Counted from the first letter of the stretch, positions 54,400 through 63,178 are shown. The stretch is 64,000 bases of DNA from Paenibacillus cymbidii (GCF_004764705.1 NZ_SHLX01000016.1:1-64000); one strand, 5' to 3'. Translations and numbers: made by a program. The notes: a model not told the origin generated them from the sequence alone.

Positions 54400-54557
54400 G
54401 AGCGTTTATCTTCTCTCCTGATATCGAATATTGATTTCTATCATATCATTTGTCCCCGCAATCGGGCATCCCTTTCCGCATGCTTCCGCATACTGGCATA
54501 GTTCGTCCCTTGTCCGCATAGCATGGTAACAAGAAAGGACAAGGGAGCGATTGGGCG

Positions 54558-56318
54558 ATGAACAAGGCGCGCATTACATATCGGATCAACCGGGAACCGG
54601 GCAAGGAAACCGCAGCGCAAGGCGAAACGCAGCGAGTGATTCCGCTGTACGGGGAAGAGTATCACGTCGTCGAGGAAAAGGTGCAGCCGGCCAAAAAACA
54701 GGAGCCGGTTGCCGAAGCGCAGCAGCGCGGGCGCGGCCCGGAACCGGGTTACGCGGCCAAATCCGAGCCAGTGCCGACCGGCTGGAACAGCCCGTTCGAC
54801 GAGGAGACGGAGCGGATCGAACGGCTCATCCTCGAGTCGAACGAACGGCGGCAATCGGCGCGGGACCGCACAGACGAACGGCGGCCGCCGGTCGGCAGCC
54901 ATGCGGACGAGCGGGAGCGGGAACGCGGCAGGGCAGAACGCCAGCGGCCGTTCGAAGCGCAGGAGCCGGTAACTGGAGAGCATGACCGGCAAAGCCGGGC
55001 ATGGCAAGAGGAAATGCGCGGCGGCGATCGGTACGGCAAGGCGGCGGGACATGCCGCCGGACAGCCGTCGCCCGGACACGGCGGCGAGGCGCAGCCGCCA
55101 TACAGGCAGGCTGGAGCGCGACGTGAGCTGCAGCCGCAGCGGGACTGGGAGCTGGCGCCGGACCCGATCACGAACGAATGGCTTCCGGTGGAGCGGCAAT
55201 CGCAGCGGATGCCGGCGAAGGGCGATCGCCGGGAGCAGGAGCGCAAACCGGTGCGCGGCTCCGGCGGCATGCGGCTCGAGGACGAGTGGGACTACCGGAT
55301 GCACGACGCCGGCTTACGCGACGACCGGTATCAAGGCCGCCTGGACGATTACGATCGCCGCGATGACGATCCGCCGCCGCATCCGCCTCTTTCGGTGACG
55401 GGACCGCGGTACGTGCGCCATTCGCGGACGCCTTGGATGAAAATCGCCGCTACGGTCGTCGGAGCGGTCATAACCGGCGGCTTGCTTGGTTTGCTGGTGC
55501 TGTCGCTGTTCTCCGGCCAGTCGCTCGGCGAGCTGACGAAGCTTGGCGGAAGCGGCGGCTCGGCCAAGGAAACGTCGGCGACGACGGACAAAAATGCATC
55601 GGCCGCCCCCGCATCGGCATCTACCGACGGCAAATCGGCCGCCGGCGTCAAAGACTCGGCGGTTGGCGCAAACGCTGCGGCGAATACGATTGCCGTGTCG
55701 ATTCCGGCCAAGTCATACGTTTTTCTGCAAAATGGCGGCTTCGCGGGTGAGCAAGGCGCGGCTACGGCACAAGCCGAGCTGCGCAAAAGCGGGTTTGCCG
55801 GCGTCACCGAAGCGGCGGACAAATATTACGTCTATGCCGGCGTCGCCGGGACGAAGGAGGACGCGCAAGCGCTGAGCGATCAGCTGAAAGCGAAAAAGTT
55901 CGAAGTATACTTGAAAACCGTAACGATTCCCGCCGCCAGCAGGATCGTCTGGAATGGCAAAGCGGAGGCAGTGCAAACCTATATCGCTCAATCCGACAAG
56001 CTGGCGCAAATGATGAACGCGCTGACGCTGCTCAAGCTCGAAAGCGGGCAAACGACGCCGCTTGAGGACGCGACGTACCAATCGCTCGCATCGGCGCACC
56101 AAAGCTGGTCGCAAACGGTGGCGGGAGCAGCCGAAGGCGCTTCGTCCGAAGCGAAAGCGCAGCTGCAAAAAATGAACAACGCGCTCGACACCGCCAAGCT
56201 GTCGATCGACGAATACAAAAAAAATCGTTCGATCGCGATGCTCTGGCAAGCGCAATCGAACGTGATGGATTATCTTGTGGCCGAAAAGAAGCTGCTGCAA
56301 CTCGTGACGCCGGTTTAA
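54558..56318 (+). CDS. SPOR-domain membrane protein, SpoIIB-like
   Basis: 586 residues: a long, charged, Arg/Glu/Gln-rich N-terminal region (1-290), one membrane span (about 295-317), an Ala/Ser/Thr linker, a SPOR-like domain (about 380-460, with YVFLQNGGFAGEQGAATAQAEL and YYVYAGVAGTKEDAQAL), and a C-terminal helical part. SPOR domains bind denuded glycan at septa. In Bacillus the equivalent gene next to maf is spoIIB, acting in engulfment-septum remodelling; position suggests the same role here. ATG 54558 behind AAGGGAGCG. The stop is inside a terminator palindrome shared with the convergent amidase. Confidence 0.75.
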   Translation: MNKARITYRINREPGKETAAQGETQRVIPLYGEEYHVVEEKVQPAKKQEPVAEAQQRGRGPEPGYAAKSEPVPTGWNSPFDEETERIERLILESNERRQSARDRTDERRPPVGSHADERERERGRAERQRPFEAQEPVTGEHDRQSRAWQEEMRGGDRYGKAAGHAAGQPSPGHGGEAQPPYRQAGARRELQPQRDWELAPDPITNEWLPVERQSQRMPAKGDRREQERKPVRGSGGMRLEDEWDYRMHDAGLRDDRYQGRLDDYDRRDDDPPPHPPLSVTGPRYVRHSRTPWMKIAATVVGAVITGGLLGLLVLSLFSGQSLGELTKLGGSGGSAKETSATTDKNASAAPASASTDGKSAAGVKDSAVGANAAANTIAVSIPAKSYVFLQNGGFAGEQGAATAQAELRKSGFAGVTEAADKYYVYAGVAGTKEDAQALSDQLKAKKFEVYLKTVTIPAASRIVWNGKAEAVQTYIAQSDKLAQMMNALTLLKLESGQTTPLEDATYQSLASAHQSWSQTVAGAAEGASSEAKAQLQKMNNALDTAKLSIDEYKKNRSIAMLWQAQSNVMDYLVAEKKLLQLVTPV

Positions 56319-56330
56319 CCGGCGTCTTTT
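56306..56330. terminator. Palindromic terminator containing both stop codons
   Basis: GACGCCGG (56306-56313), TTTAA, CCGGCGTC (56319-56326), then TTTT. The SPOR gene stop (TAA 56316-56318) and the amidase stop (TTA on the + strand, 56315-56317) both sit in the loop, so the two convergent genes overlap by four bases inside the hairpin. Confidence 0.7.
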
Positions 56331-57616
56331 GCCGCGTTGACGTAACGATCGAGCATGACGCTCATTTCGGCGCGGGTTACTTGCCTTTGCGGTGCGAATT
56401 TGTCGTTCGACGCGCCCTGCACGATACCGGCAGCGGCCAGTCTGGCGATTGCGGAGGCCGACCACGCTGTCGGCGCCACGTCCGTGAACGGCAGTTTCCC
56501 TGTTGCGGCGGAGCCGGAAGCGGGGATGGCCAGCTGCAGCAGCCGGTCGAGCAGCACGGCGCTTTCCTCGCGGGTTACCGGCGCGTTCGGCCGGATCGTG
56601 CCGTCCGGATAGCCTTGCAGCCAGCCGCTGGCCGCCGCCTGCCGCATCGCGTCGTACGCCCAGTGCGTCGCCGCCAGGTCGCGGAACACCGGCACGTTGC
56701 ATATCGGTTCCTTGCCGCCCGTCCCGTAGACGGCGGCCGTTACGCCGGAGCCGGCGGCGGGCGTTTGCGCCGTCGCGCACGGTACGATCGCCGTATCGAC
56801 GGCGCCCGGAGTCCCGGCGAAGACGCGCCCCAGCATCGTCACCAGCTCCGCGCGCGTCAGCGGCTGATTCGGATAAAACAAGTTATTGGCACCCTGGACG
56901 TAACCCAGCGCGTATAATCGCATGACGGCTTGCTGCGCCCAATGCTGGCCGAGATCGGGAAAGATCGGCGGCCGGAAAGCTTCGATGCCGTCGGCGATCG
57001 CCAGCGCCATGCTTGTCCGTTTCTCGGGAATGGCGAGCAGCGCCGCCTCTGCCGGGTTGCTGAGAAATGCCGTTTCCACGAGCACGCTCGGAATCGTACC
57101 CATGCGCACCACGTGCACCGCACTGGGCACGATGCCTTTGTTGCCGAGTCCCGTACCGGCGAGAAACGATTGCAGCATCTGCGTCGCAAACGCGCGATTG
57201 ACCGCGCTGAGCGCCCGCATCGCTTCGCTTGCGGGATAGTCGGCTTGCGGGTAGTCGTCGTCGTAATAAAGCACCATCGAGCCGGTCATGCTGGCGTTTG
57301 GGTAAGAATTGGCATGGACGGAGACGAACAAATCGGCGTTTTGCCCGTTCGTGAACGAGACCCGGTCCGGCAGCGCGATGAACCGGTCGTCTTCGCGCGT
57401 CATGGCTACCATGTAGCCGCGGCGCTGCAGCTCGTCGCGCAGCTTCAGCGAGATGTCGAGATTGACCGTTTTTTCCTGCAGGCCGCCCACGCCGATCGCG
57501 CCGGGATCGTAGCCGCCGTGACCGGCGTCGACGACGATTTTCACAGCTGAAGCGGGATAGGGAAAGACGAATGCGCAAAGCAGCGCAACGGCCGTAAGCT
57601 GCAGCCACTTCTTCAT
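56315..57616 (-). CDS. N-acetylmuramoyl-L-alanine amidase with SLH domains
   Basis: 433 residues. Signal peptide 1-24, then an Amidase_3 catalytic domain (about 25-200): DAGHGGYDPGA (zinc His33), GLQEKTVNLD (zinc Glu), SVHANS (zinc His) and VETAFLSN (catalytic Glu). Three S-layer-homology repeats follow (about 210-265, 310-370, 375-430), which tether it to the wall. It cleaves the amide between MurNAc and L-Ala. ATG 57616 lies behind AAGGAGGAC. Neighbouring spoIIB-like and maf genes suggest a cell-division or sporulation role. Confidence 0.92.
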   Translation of the reverse strand: MKKWLQLTAVALLCAFVFPYPASAVKIVVDAGHGGYDPGAIGVGGLQEKTVNLDISLKLRDELQRRGYMVAMTREDDRFIALPDRVSFTNGQNADLFVSVHANSYPNASMTGSMVLYYDDDYPQADYPASEAMRALSAVNRAFATQMLQSFLAGTGLGNKGIVPSAVHVVRMGTIPSVLVETAFLSNPAEAALLAIPEKRTSMALAIADGIEAFRPPIFPDLGQHWAQQAVMRLYALGYVQGANNLFYPNQPLTRAELVTMLGRVFAGTPGAVDTAIVPCATAQTPAAGSGVTAAVYGTGGKEPICNVPVFRDLAATHWAYDAMRQAAASGWLQGYPDGTIRPNAPVTREESAVLLDRLLQLAIPASGSAATGKLPFTDVAPTAWSASAIARLAAAGIVQGASNDKFAPQRQVTRAEMSVMLDRYVNAAKDAG

Positions 57617-57783
57617 TGCGGGTCCTCCTTGGTGTCTATGGCGGCAGCCGGGAAGCTGCATGATTGTATAGTAAAATGTAATCGGTTTGCAGGGTTATCT
57701 CACAATTGTACTAGGAATGAGAGAGAGAAGGAATCCGGAAATTTCATCCAGAGTCCGCGCGATTGCACGATGAGCACCTCCAG

Positions 57784-57813
57784 TAGACGACCGTAGTCGC
57801 GATTTCATATAAT
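57784..57813 (+). promoter_or_regulatory. Promoter of the DUF4321-maf pair
   Basis: TAGACG (57784-57789), 18 bases, TATAAT (57808-57813). Nothing else is seen in 57617-57783. Confidence 0.5.
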
Positions 57814-57887
57814 AGTTATAGCTCGAAGCAAGTCGGCGTAGCAGGCCCGGCAAGGATAACGTTGGACGAATGGGAAGAGGATATCAG

Positions 57888-58130
57888 GTGAAAAAAAACA
57901 ATTGGGTGCTGCTGATTTGCCTTATCCTCGGATTGGTGGCGGGGATGATCGTTTCGGAGTTGCTCGCTCCCGTGTCGGGACTGTCGGTGCTGACCAAGTC
58001 GGTTTCGCTCACGTGGCAGCCGAAGGCGGACCTTAGCGTCATCAAATACGATCTCGATTTGCAGATCAAGCTGAATTTGTTGTGCATCATCGGCGTCGCC
58101 GCGGCGTTCTGGATTTACCGGAAGCTTTAG
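57888..58130 (+). CDS. DUF4321 family small membrane protein
   Basis: 80 residues. A first span directly after MKKNNW (LLICLILGLVAGMIVSELL), a middle stretch ending LDLQIKLN, and a second span (LLCIIGVAAAFWIY). This two-span protein is regularly found just upstream of maf in Firmicutes; function unknown. GTG 57888 with GAAGAGG at 57874-57880 is preferred over ATG 57870, which lacks a close site. Confidence 0.78.
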   Translation: MKKNNWVLLICLILGLVAGMIVSELLAPVSGLSVLTKSVSLTWQPKADLSVIKYDLDLQIKLNLLCIIGVAAAFWIYRKL

Positions 58131-58167
58131 CGGCGCATCGAAGCCGGCGTCGAAAGGAGATTCGTTC

Positions 58168-58896
58168 ATGGTTGAACAGGCAACAATTGCAACACGGGCG
58201 CTGGTGCTCGCTTCTTCTTCGCCGCGCCGGCAAGAACTGATTCGTACGTTCGGCTTGCCTTATCGCGTAATCGTCAGCGATGCGGACGAATCGGTGGAGC
58301 CGGGGCTTGCGCCGGAGCAAATCGTCGAAGCGCTGTCGCTGCGCAAGGCCGAAGCCGTTTGCGGCAAAATGCGGACCTGCGAGCCGGGATCGTCTCCGGC
58401 TGCGGGGATCGTGATCGGCTCCGACACGATCGTTGTGCTGGACGGCGTCGTGCTCGGCAAGCCGGCGGACGAAGCGGACGCGCGGCGGATGCTGGCTGCT
58501 CTGCAAGGGCGAACGCACAACGTCTACACCGGCGTCGCCTGCGTCGATGCGGCCGCGCCGGCAACGGAGCCGCTCCAGTGGGAGGAAGGCACTCGCTTCG
58601 GCGATATCGGCCGGTACCGCGTATGGCCGGAGCCGCCGGGCGCGGAAGCCAACATTGCGGTCGGGCATACGGTCAGCCGCGTGACATTCCGGCCGATGAG
58701 CGACAGGGAAATTGCCGCTTATGTAGAAACCGGCGAGCCGCTCGATAAGGCGGGAAGTTACGGGGCACAGGGATTGGGAGCTTGTTTTGTCGAAAAAATC
58801 GAAGGTGACTTTTACAGCGTGATGGGGCTTCCATTAAATATGCTGTATCAGATGCTGCTGAAGTTCGGTGTGCGGTGCATGCCAACGGAAACTTAA
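58168..58896 (+). CDS. maf: Maf family nucleoside triphosphate pyrophosphatase
   Basis: 242 residues, longer than the usual 190 because of insertions (around 65-80 and 125-165). N-terminal LVLASSSPRRQELI is the Maf substrate-loop motif; SDTIVVLDG and GKPADEADARRML follow; DKAGSYGAQG is the late conserved stretch. Hydrolyses dTTP/UTP or modified nucleotides to monophosphates. ATG 58168 behind AAAGGAGA. Unlike in Bacillus, no radC or mre genes follow; the next gene is on the other strand. Confidence 0.92.
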   Translation: MVEQATIATRALVLASSSPRRQELIRTFGLPYRVIVSDADESVEPGLAPEQIVEALSLRKAEAVCGKMRTCEPGSSPAAGIVIGSDTIVVLDGVVLGKPADEADARRMLAALQGRTHNVYTGVACVDAAAPATEPLQWEEGTRFGDIGRYRVWPEPPGAEANIAVGHTVSRVTFRPMSDREIAAYVETGEPLDKAGSYGAQGLGACFVEKIEGDFYSVMGLPLNMLYQMLLKFGVRCMPTET

Positions 58897-58943
58897 GGAG
58901 TCGAAACCGGCAGGAGAGTCAGAATTCGAGCATACATGCGAGC

Positions 58944-58972
58944 GAGTCCCATCTTGCGAGGGACTCTTTTTT
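58944..58972 (+). terminator. Terminator after maf
   Basis: GAGTCCC (58944-58950), loop, GGGACTC (58960-58966), TTTTTT. Confidence 0.85.
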
Positions 58973-58980
58973 GTACCCCT

Positions 58981-59589
58981 TCAGCCGCCGGGATGTTGCG
59001 AGCGCGTCGAACGCATTTTTTTGACCGTTAAATAAACAATCAGAATGACTGCGGCGCAGATGCCCGCCCGCAGCGAGTATTTGCTGACAAGATGGATGCC
59101 CCGCTCCCAATTGTCGCCGAGCAGATAACCGATCGTGCAATAGACGAGCACCCACAGCAGCGCTCCGGTATGGTTGAACAGCAGAAACGTGCGCAGCCGG
59201 ATGTGCAGCATGCCCGACAAATACCCGGTGAAATGGCGCAGGCCCGGGATAAAATAGCTGACGAGCAGCAGCTTGGTGCCGTATTTGGCGAACCAGGTTT
59301 GCATGTTGGCGATGCGCGCCGGACTCAGGAAGATGAACTTCCCGTAGCGTTCGAAAAAAGGAAGCCCAAGTTTGCGCCCTAGCGCATACGTTATTGTAGT
59401 GCCCGCGGTGGCGCCGGCGAAGACGACCGCGTATACGGCCCACAGCGCCAAATTTCCGCCGTCCGCCAGATGGCTTGCGTATGCCATGGCAAGCTCGCCG
59501 GGAAACGGCAGCGCTACCGATTCGGCCAAGAGCCCCAGGAATAGCAGCCAATAACCGTATTGCTCAAACAATTGCTCCAAACCGTTCAT
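58981..59589 (-). CDS. DedA family membrane protein (VTT domain)
   Basis: 202 residues with the DedA/VTT pattern: ESVALPFPGELAMAYA near the N-terminus, TTITYALGRKLG, and the conserved FIPGLRHFTGYLSGM. At least four hydrophobic segments. Some DedA relatives transport lipid head groups or undecaprenyl phosphate; which one applies is unknown. ATG 59589 has GAGGCG upstream. The frame extends further upstream but with no site. Confidence 0.88.
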   Translation of the reverse strand: MNGLEQLFEQYGYWLLFLGLLAESVALPFPGELAMAYASHLADGGNLALWAVYAVVFAGATAGTTITYALGRKLGLPFFERYGKFIFLSPARIANMQTWFAKYGTKLLLVSYFIPGLRHFTGYLSGMLHIRLRTFLLFNHTGALLWVLVYCTIGYLLGDNWERGIHLVSKYSLRAGICAAVILIVYLTVKKMRSTRSQHPGG

Positions 59590-59795
59590 GATCGTTCGCC
59601 TCGTTTTCCGGAATGTTCCCAGTATAACTGTGCGGGCAGCCGCGGTTATCGGGCCGCGGGCCGAATTTGCCGCCCGACCATGGTCGAGGCGGAGGCCGGT
59701 TTTTTGTCGCGGAGGAATCGCTCGGTTTTTGTCGAATATACAAGGGCAACCTTTTGTATCATCCATTCGAGTCCATTTCCGGGAGGCGTTTTACT

Positions 59796-60740
59796 ATGCA
59801 ACGCAAGTTTGCCGCCACGATCATGACCTCCGTTTCCATATCGCTGCTGCTCGCCGCCTGCAACGGATCGGAACCGGCAATCGCCGTGCCTACCGCCACG
59901 GCTACACCGACCGCGACGCTTACGCCGTCGCCAACACCGACGCCTACTCCAACACCAACGCCGACCCCGACGCCGACACCCACGCCAACGCCGACCCCAA
60001 CGCCAACACCGACGCCGACCCCAACGCCGGTGAAATCGGTCGCGCCGCTGCCGGCAGACAAGAAGCCGATTTCCTGGTACTACATGAAAAAAGGAAAAGG
60101 CGTCGTACCGGATTTCCCGGCAGACGTCAAGAAGCTGCAGCCGACGGACAAGGCGGCCTGGGTCGGCAAAGGCAAAAAAGTGTATTTGACGATCGACGCC
60201 GGCGGGCCGATGGGCGATACGGACAAACTGCTGAAGGCGTTTAAGGACAATCATGCGGTCGGCAACTTTTTTATCGCCGGCTACAATATGAAGGCTTACC
60301 CGGACTTCATCCGCAAGCTGGCGGCGGACGGCCACATCGTCGCCAACCATACGATGACGCATAAAGACCAAACGACGTTGTCCGACGAAGCCGTAAAGAA
60401 GGAAATCGAAGATTTCAACGTCCTTTACAAGCAGATTACCGGCAAGGATGTTGCACCTTTCTACCGCTTCCCGTACGGGACTTACAATTATCATCTGATG
60501 ACGCTCGTTTCGAACATGGGGTATACGTCCGTCTTCTGGTCGGTCGCCATGCGCGACTGGGAGCCGCGCGCAGGCGGCGCGGAAGAAGCCTACCAGGACG
60601 TCATCGGCCAGCTTCACGACGGCGCCGTCATCCTGATGCACGAAGGTTCGGAAGACAACATCAACGCGCTTGACCGGATTATCAAAGAAATTCAGCGGCA
60701 AGGCTACGAGCTGGCGCCGATGACCGATTTGGCCAAATGA
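59796..60740 (+). CDS. PdaA-like polysaccharide deacetylase lipoprotein
   Basis: 314 residues. Lipobox LAAC (Cys22), then a Thr-Pro tandem linker (about 32-75), then a NodB-fold deacetylase domain. VYLTIDAGGPMGDT takes the place of the TFDDG motif, with Ala at the second Asp position. NHTMTHKD (metal His pair), YRFPYGTYN and VILMHEGSEDN are present. The VFWSVAMRDW segment is close to Bacillus PdaA. PdaA-type enzymes deacetylate muramic acid to make spore-cortex muramic lactam, and PdaA itself has Asn at the altered position, so the change may be tolerated. ATG 59796 behind GGGAGGCG. Confidence 0.85.
   Translation: MQRKFAATIMTSVSISLLLAACNGSEPAIAVPTATATPTATLTPSPTPTPTPTPTPTPTPTPTPTPTPTPTPTPTPTPVKSVAPLPADKKPISWYYMKKGKGVVPDFPADVKKLQPTDKAAWVGKGKKVYLTIDAGGPMGDTDKLLKAFKDNHAVGNFFIAGYNMKAYPDFIRKLAADGHIVANHTMTHKDQTTLSDEAVKKEIEDFNVLYKQITGKDVAPFYRFPYGTYNYHLMTLVSNMGYTSVFWSVAMRDWEPRAGGAEEAYQDVIGQLHDGAVILMHEGSEDNINALDRIIKEIQRQGYELAPMTDLAK
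59936..60030 (+). repeat. Thr-Pro coding tandem repeat
   Basis: Repeated ACNCCN hexamers encode about sixteen Thr-Pro pairs between the lipidated N-terminus and the deacetylase domain. It acts as a stiff extracellular spacer and, being made of near-identical hexamers, could vary in length by slippage without breaking the frame. Confidence 0.85.
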
Positions 60741-60765
60741 TCGTCTGCCGCACGGCGCTCCGGGT

Positions 60766-60794
60766 TTGACAACGGCTTTCGCGCATAGCATAAT
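60766..60794 (+). promoter_or_regulatory. Promoter of murI
   Basis: TTGACA (60766-60771), 17 bases, CATAAT (60789-60794). Confidence 0.7.
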
Positions 60795-60880
60795 CGGAAC
60801 ATATGTCCCGGTACGTTTCGAGCGAACCGCTCATACGCTATGGATGAATTCTAACTTTGACGCAAAGGAAGCGTATTTGC

Positions 60881-61690
60881 TTGGAGCAGGCTATCGCGAT
60901 ATTGGATTCGGGCGTCGGCGGGCTTACCGTCGTCAAGGAAGTCATGCGGCAGCTGCCGCAGGAAAAAATTATTTATTTTGGCGATACTGCAAGAACGCCG
61001 TACGGTCCTCGTCCGTATGAGGAGATCAACCTGTTTACGCGTCAAATCGTCGATTATTTGCTGCAGTTTCGGCCCAAAATGATCGTCATCGCCTGCAACA
61101 CCGCAACTGCGGTCGCCATAGACCGGATTCGTTCCGTTGTCAATATCCCGGTCGTCGGCGTCATCCATCCCGGCGCAAGGGCGGCAATCAAAATGTCGCG
61201 CCGCGGCATCGTCGGCGTCATCGGCACGGAAGGCACGATTCGAAGCAAGGCGTACGAGCATGCGCTAAAGGAAATATCGCCTTATATCGAGGTAGTCAGT
61301 CTTGCCTGCCCGACACTTGTCCCGCTCGTCGAGGAAGGCAAGTTCAACACGGATGAGTCGCGCGCCGCAGTAAGGGAAGCATTGACGCCGATTCGCACTT
61401 ATCCGCTCGATTGCCTGATTCTTGGCTGCACGCATTACCCGTTTCTGAGCAAAGATATCGAAGCTGTCATGGAACGTCCCGTTGCGCTCATCAGCTCCGC
61501 CGAAGAAACGGCGCGCGAGGTCAGCACGATTCTGTATCACCGCGGCCAGCTGGCGCGGTCGAAGCAGCTGCCGGTGCACCAGTTTTTTTGCAGCGGCGAC
61601 GCGAGGATGTTTCAGCAAATTGCGCAAACGTGGCTTGGCGAGCACATCATGGTATCGCCTGTCGTCTGGCAGGTGCCGAATATTATTTGA
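60881..61690 (+). CDS. murI: Glutamate racemase
   Basis: Makes D-glutamate for peptidoglycan. 269 residues. N-terminal AIAILDSGVGGLTV and both catalytic cysteines are present: ACNTAT (Cys72) and LGCTHYPF (Cys183). DTARTPYGPR is the substrate loop. TTG 60881, with AAAGGAAG about nine bases upstream, gives the expected beginning MEQAIAILDS; a TTG at 60857 would add eight atypical residues. It stands alone with its own promoter and terminator. Confidence 0.95.
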   Translation: MEQAIAILDSGVGGLTVVKEVMRQLPQEKIIYFGDTARTPYGPRPYEEINLFTRQIVDYLLQFRPKMIVIACNTATAVAIDRIRSVVNIPVVGVIHPGARAAIKMSRRGIVGVIGTEGTIRSKAYEHALKEISPYIEVVSLACPTLVPLVEEGKFNTDESRAAVREALTPIRTYPLDCLILGCTHYPFLSKDIEAVMERPVALISSAEETAREVSTILYHRGQLARSKQLPVHQFFCSGDARMFQQIAQTWLGEHIMVSPVVWQVPNII

Positions 61691-61721
61691 CTTGCCGCAT
61701 AAGGATATAGGGCAGCGAAAG

Positions 61722-61768
61722 CGCCTCCGCAACGCTCGGGTGTAGAGCGTGCGGAGGCGTTTCATTTT
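61722..61768 (+). terminator. Terminator after murI
   Basis: CGCCTCCGC (61722-61730) pairs with GCGGAGGCG (61751-61759), continued inward by ACGCTC/GAGCGT, then TTTCATTTT. Confidence 0.8.
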
Positions 61769-61788
61769 GCGGGGGGCGGAGGATCAAG

Positions 61789-62892
61789 ATGCAGCAAAAG
61801 GATGGGAAGGACCAACAGCGATATGTCAGCCGGCAAGGAGATACGATCGTGCGAGTCGCCCGCCGATTCGGGATCAATATGACGGCACTTCTGGCGGCGA
61901 ATCCGCTTGTGACGGAAGGGGAAGCGCTGCAAGCCGGCACGGAGTTGGTTGTGCCTTCTGCGGTTGGGCTGGCGGAAAGCCAGCCTCCGCCGGGCAGGGG
62001 GCTGCATGCCGACGAGCCCGCGCCGTACGGGTTTGCCGAGTTGATGGACGACGTGGCGGCGCTGCAGCGGCGGTTTTCATTCTTGCATACGGAGACGATT
62101 GGCACCAGCGTGCTCGGGCGACGGATCGTTGCGCTGCGCATCGGCACCGGCGGGAAGGTATGGTTCGCCAATGCGGCGATGCATGCGAACGAGTGGATCA
62201 CGGCGCCGCTGCTTGTCCGGTTCGCCGCCGATTGCGCCGCCGCGCTGGAAGCGGGCGAGCGGTTTCGCGGACGGGACATGGCGCGGCTGCTGGCGGAGTC
62301 GTCCGTATGGCTCGTGCCGTTGGTCAACCCGGACGGCGTCGAGCTTGTGCTGACCGGGTTGCCGGGCGAGCCGGCTTACGACGCGCAGTTGCTGCAGTGG
62401 AACCACGGCGTGCCGCGGTTCACGCGCTGGAAAGCGAACATTCGCGGCGTCGATTTGAACGACCAGTTTCCCGCCGGCTGGGAAACGGAACGAGATCGCC
62501 GCGCGGCGGAAGGGCCTGGGGCGCGCGACTACGGCGGCCCGGCGCCGCTCAGCGAGCCGGAAGCGGAGGCGTTGGCGCGGTTTACGCGCGAGCGCGATTT
62601 TCGACTCGTCCTGGCGTTTCACACGCAGGGGCGGGAAATTTATTGGAACTACCGCGACTATGAGCCGCCGGAGGCGGAGGAGCTGGCCGAACGCTTCGGC
62701 CGGGTCAGCGGCTATCGGCCGGTGAAGCTGTCCGGCAGCGATGCCGGCTACAAGGACTGGTTCATTGCGGAATATCGCCGCCCCGGTTTTACGGTGGAGC
62801 TCGGCTTCGGCGTCAACCCGCTGCCGGTGTCGCAGCTCGACGACCTGTACGAGGAAGCGGCAGCGATTTTGCTGGCGGCGTTTGATGCGTGA
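61789..62892 (+). CDS. M14 family zinc peptidase with N-terminal LysM
   Basis: 367 residues. LysM domain at about 11-56 (RYVSRQGDTIVRVARRFGI), then an M14 carboxypeptidase-like domain. Zinc ligands His132 and Glu135 (MHANEW) and His278 (FHTQGR); catalytic Glu337 (TVELGFGVN). This architecture matches gamma-D-glutamyl-meso-diaminopimelate peptidases (endopeptidase I), which trim wall stem peptides, often during sporulation. No classical signal peptide, as in those enzymes. ATG 61789 with GGAGG at 61777-61781. Confidence 0.9.
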   Translation: MQQKDGKDQQRYVSRQGDTIVRVARRFGINMTALLAANPLVTEGEALQAGTELVVPSAVGLAESQPPPGRGLHADEPAPYGFAELMDDVAALQRRFSFLHTETIGTSVLGRRIVALRIGTGGKVWFANAAMHANEWITAPLLVRFAADCAAALEAGERFRGRDMARLLAESSVWLVPLVNPDGVELVLTGLPGEPAYDAQLLQWNHGVPRFTRWKANIRGVDLNDQFPAGWETERDRRAAEGPGARDYGGPAPLSEPEAEALARFTRERDFRLVLAFHTQGREIYWNYRDYEPPEAEELAERFGRVSGYRPVKLSGSDAGYKDWFIAEYRRPGFTVELGFGVNPLPVSQLDDLYEEAAAILLAAFDA

Positions 62893-62983
62893 GCGGGGCT
62901 GCTGCGCAGCCGGCCGGTGCGGCGGCGTGGAGCAGATTTGGCTGCTGTTTCCAGGGGCGCGTGGCCTGAGCCGCCGCCTTCGG

Positions 62984-63178
62984 AGAAATAAGCCATGTTT
63001 TGTGGCTTATTTCGTTGAAAATGAGCTTCAGCCGAAAAATAGCCAGTAAAAACACTGGCTATTCGGCTGAAAAGCTCGATTTCGGGGCCATTTTTACGAA
63101 ATAGGCCCTATTTTCGCTGGCTATTTTCGTTGAGGCGAGTGTTTTCTGGCGAATAGGCCATTTTTTATGGGCTATTTT
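62984..63178 (-). repeat. Four-hairpin palindromic repeat, copy F (reverse)
   Basis: Modules in reverse order: 62984-63013 (4), 63035-63064 (3), 63098-63128 (2) and 63150-63178 (1). Diverged; module 2 again has one arm of module-4 type (ATAGGCCC), as in copy C. Confidence 0.82.
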
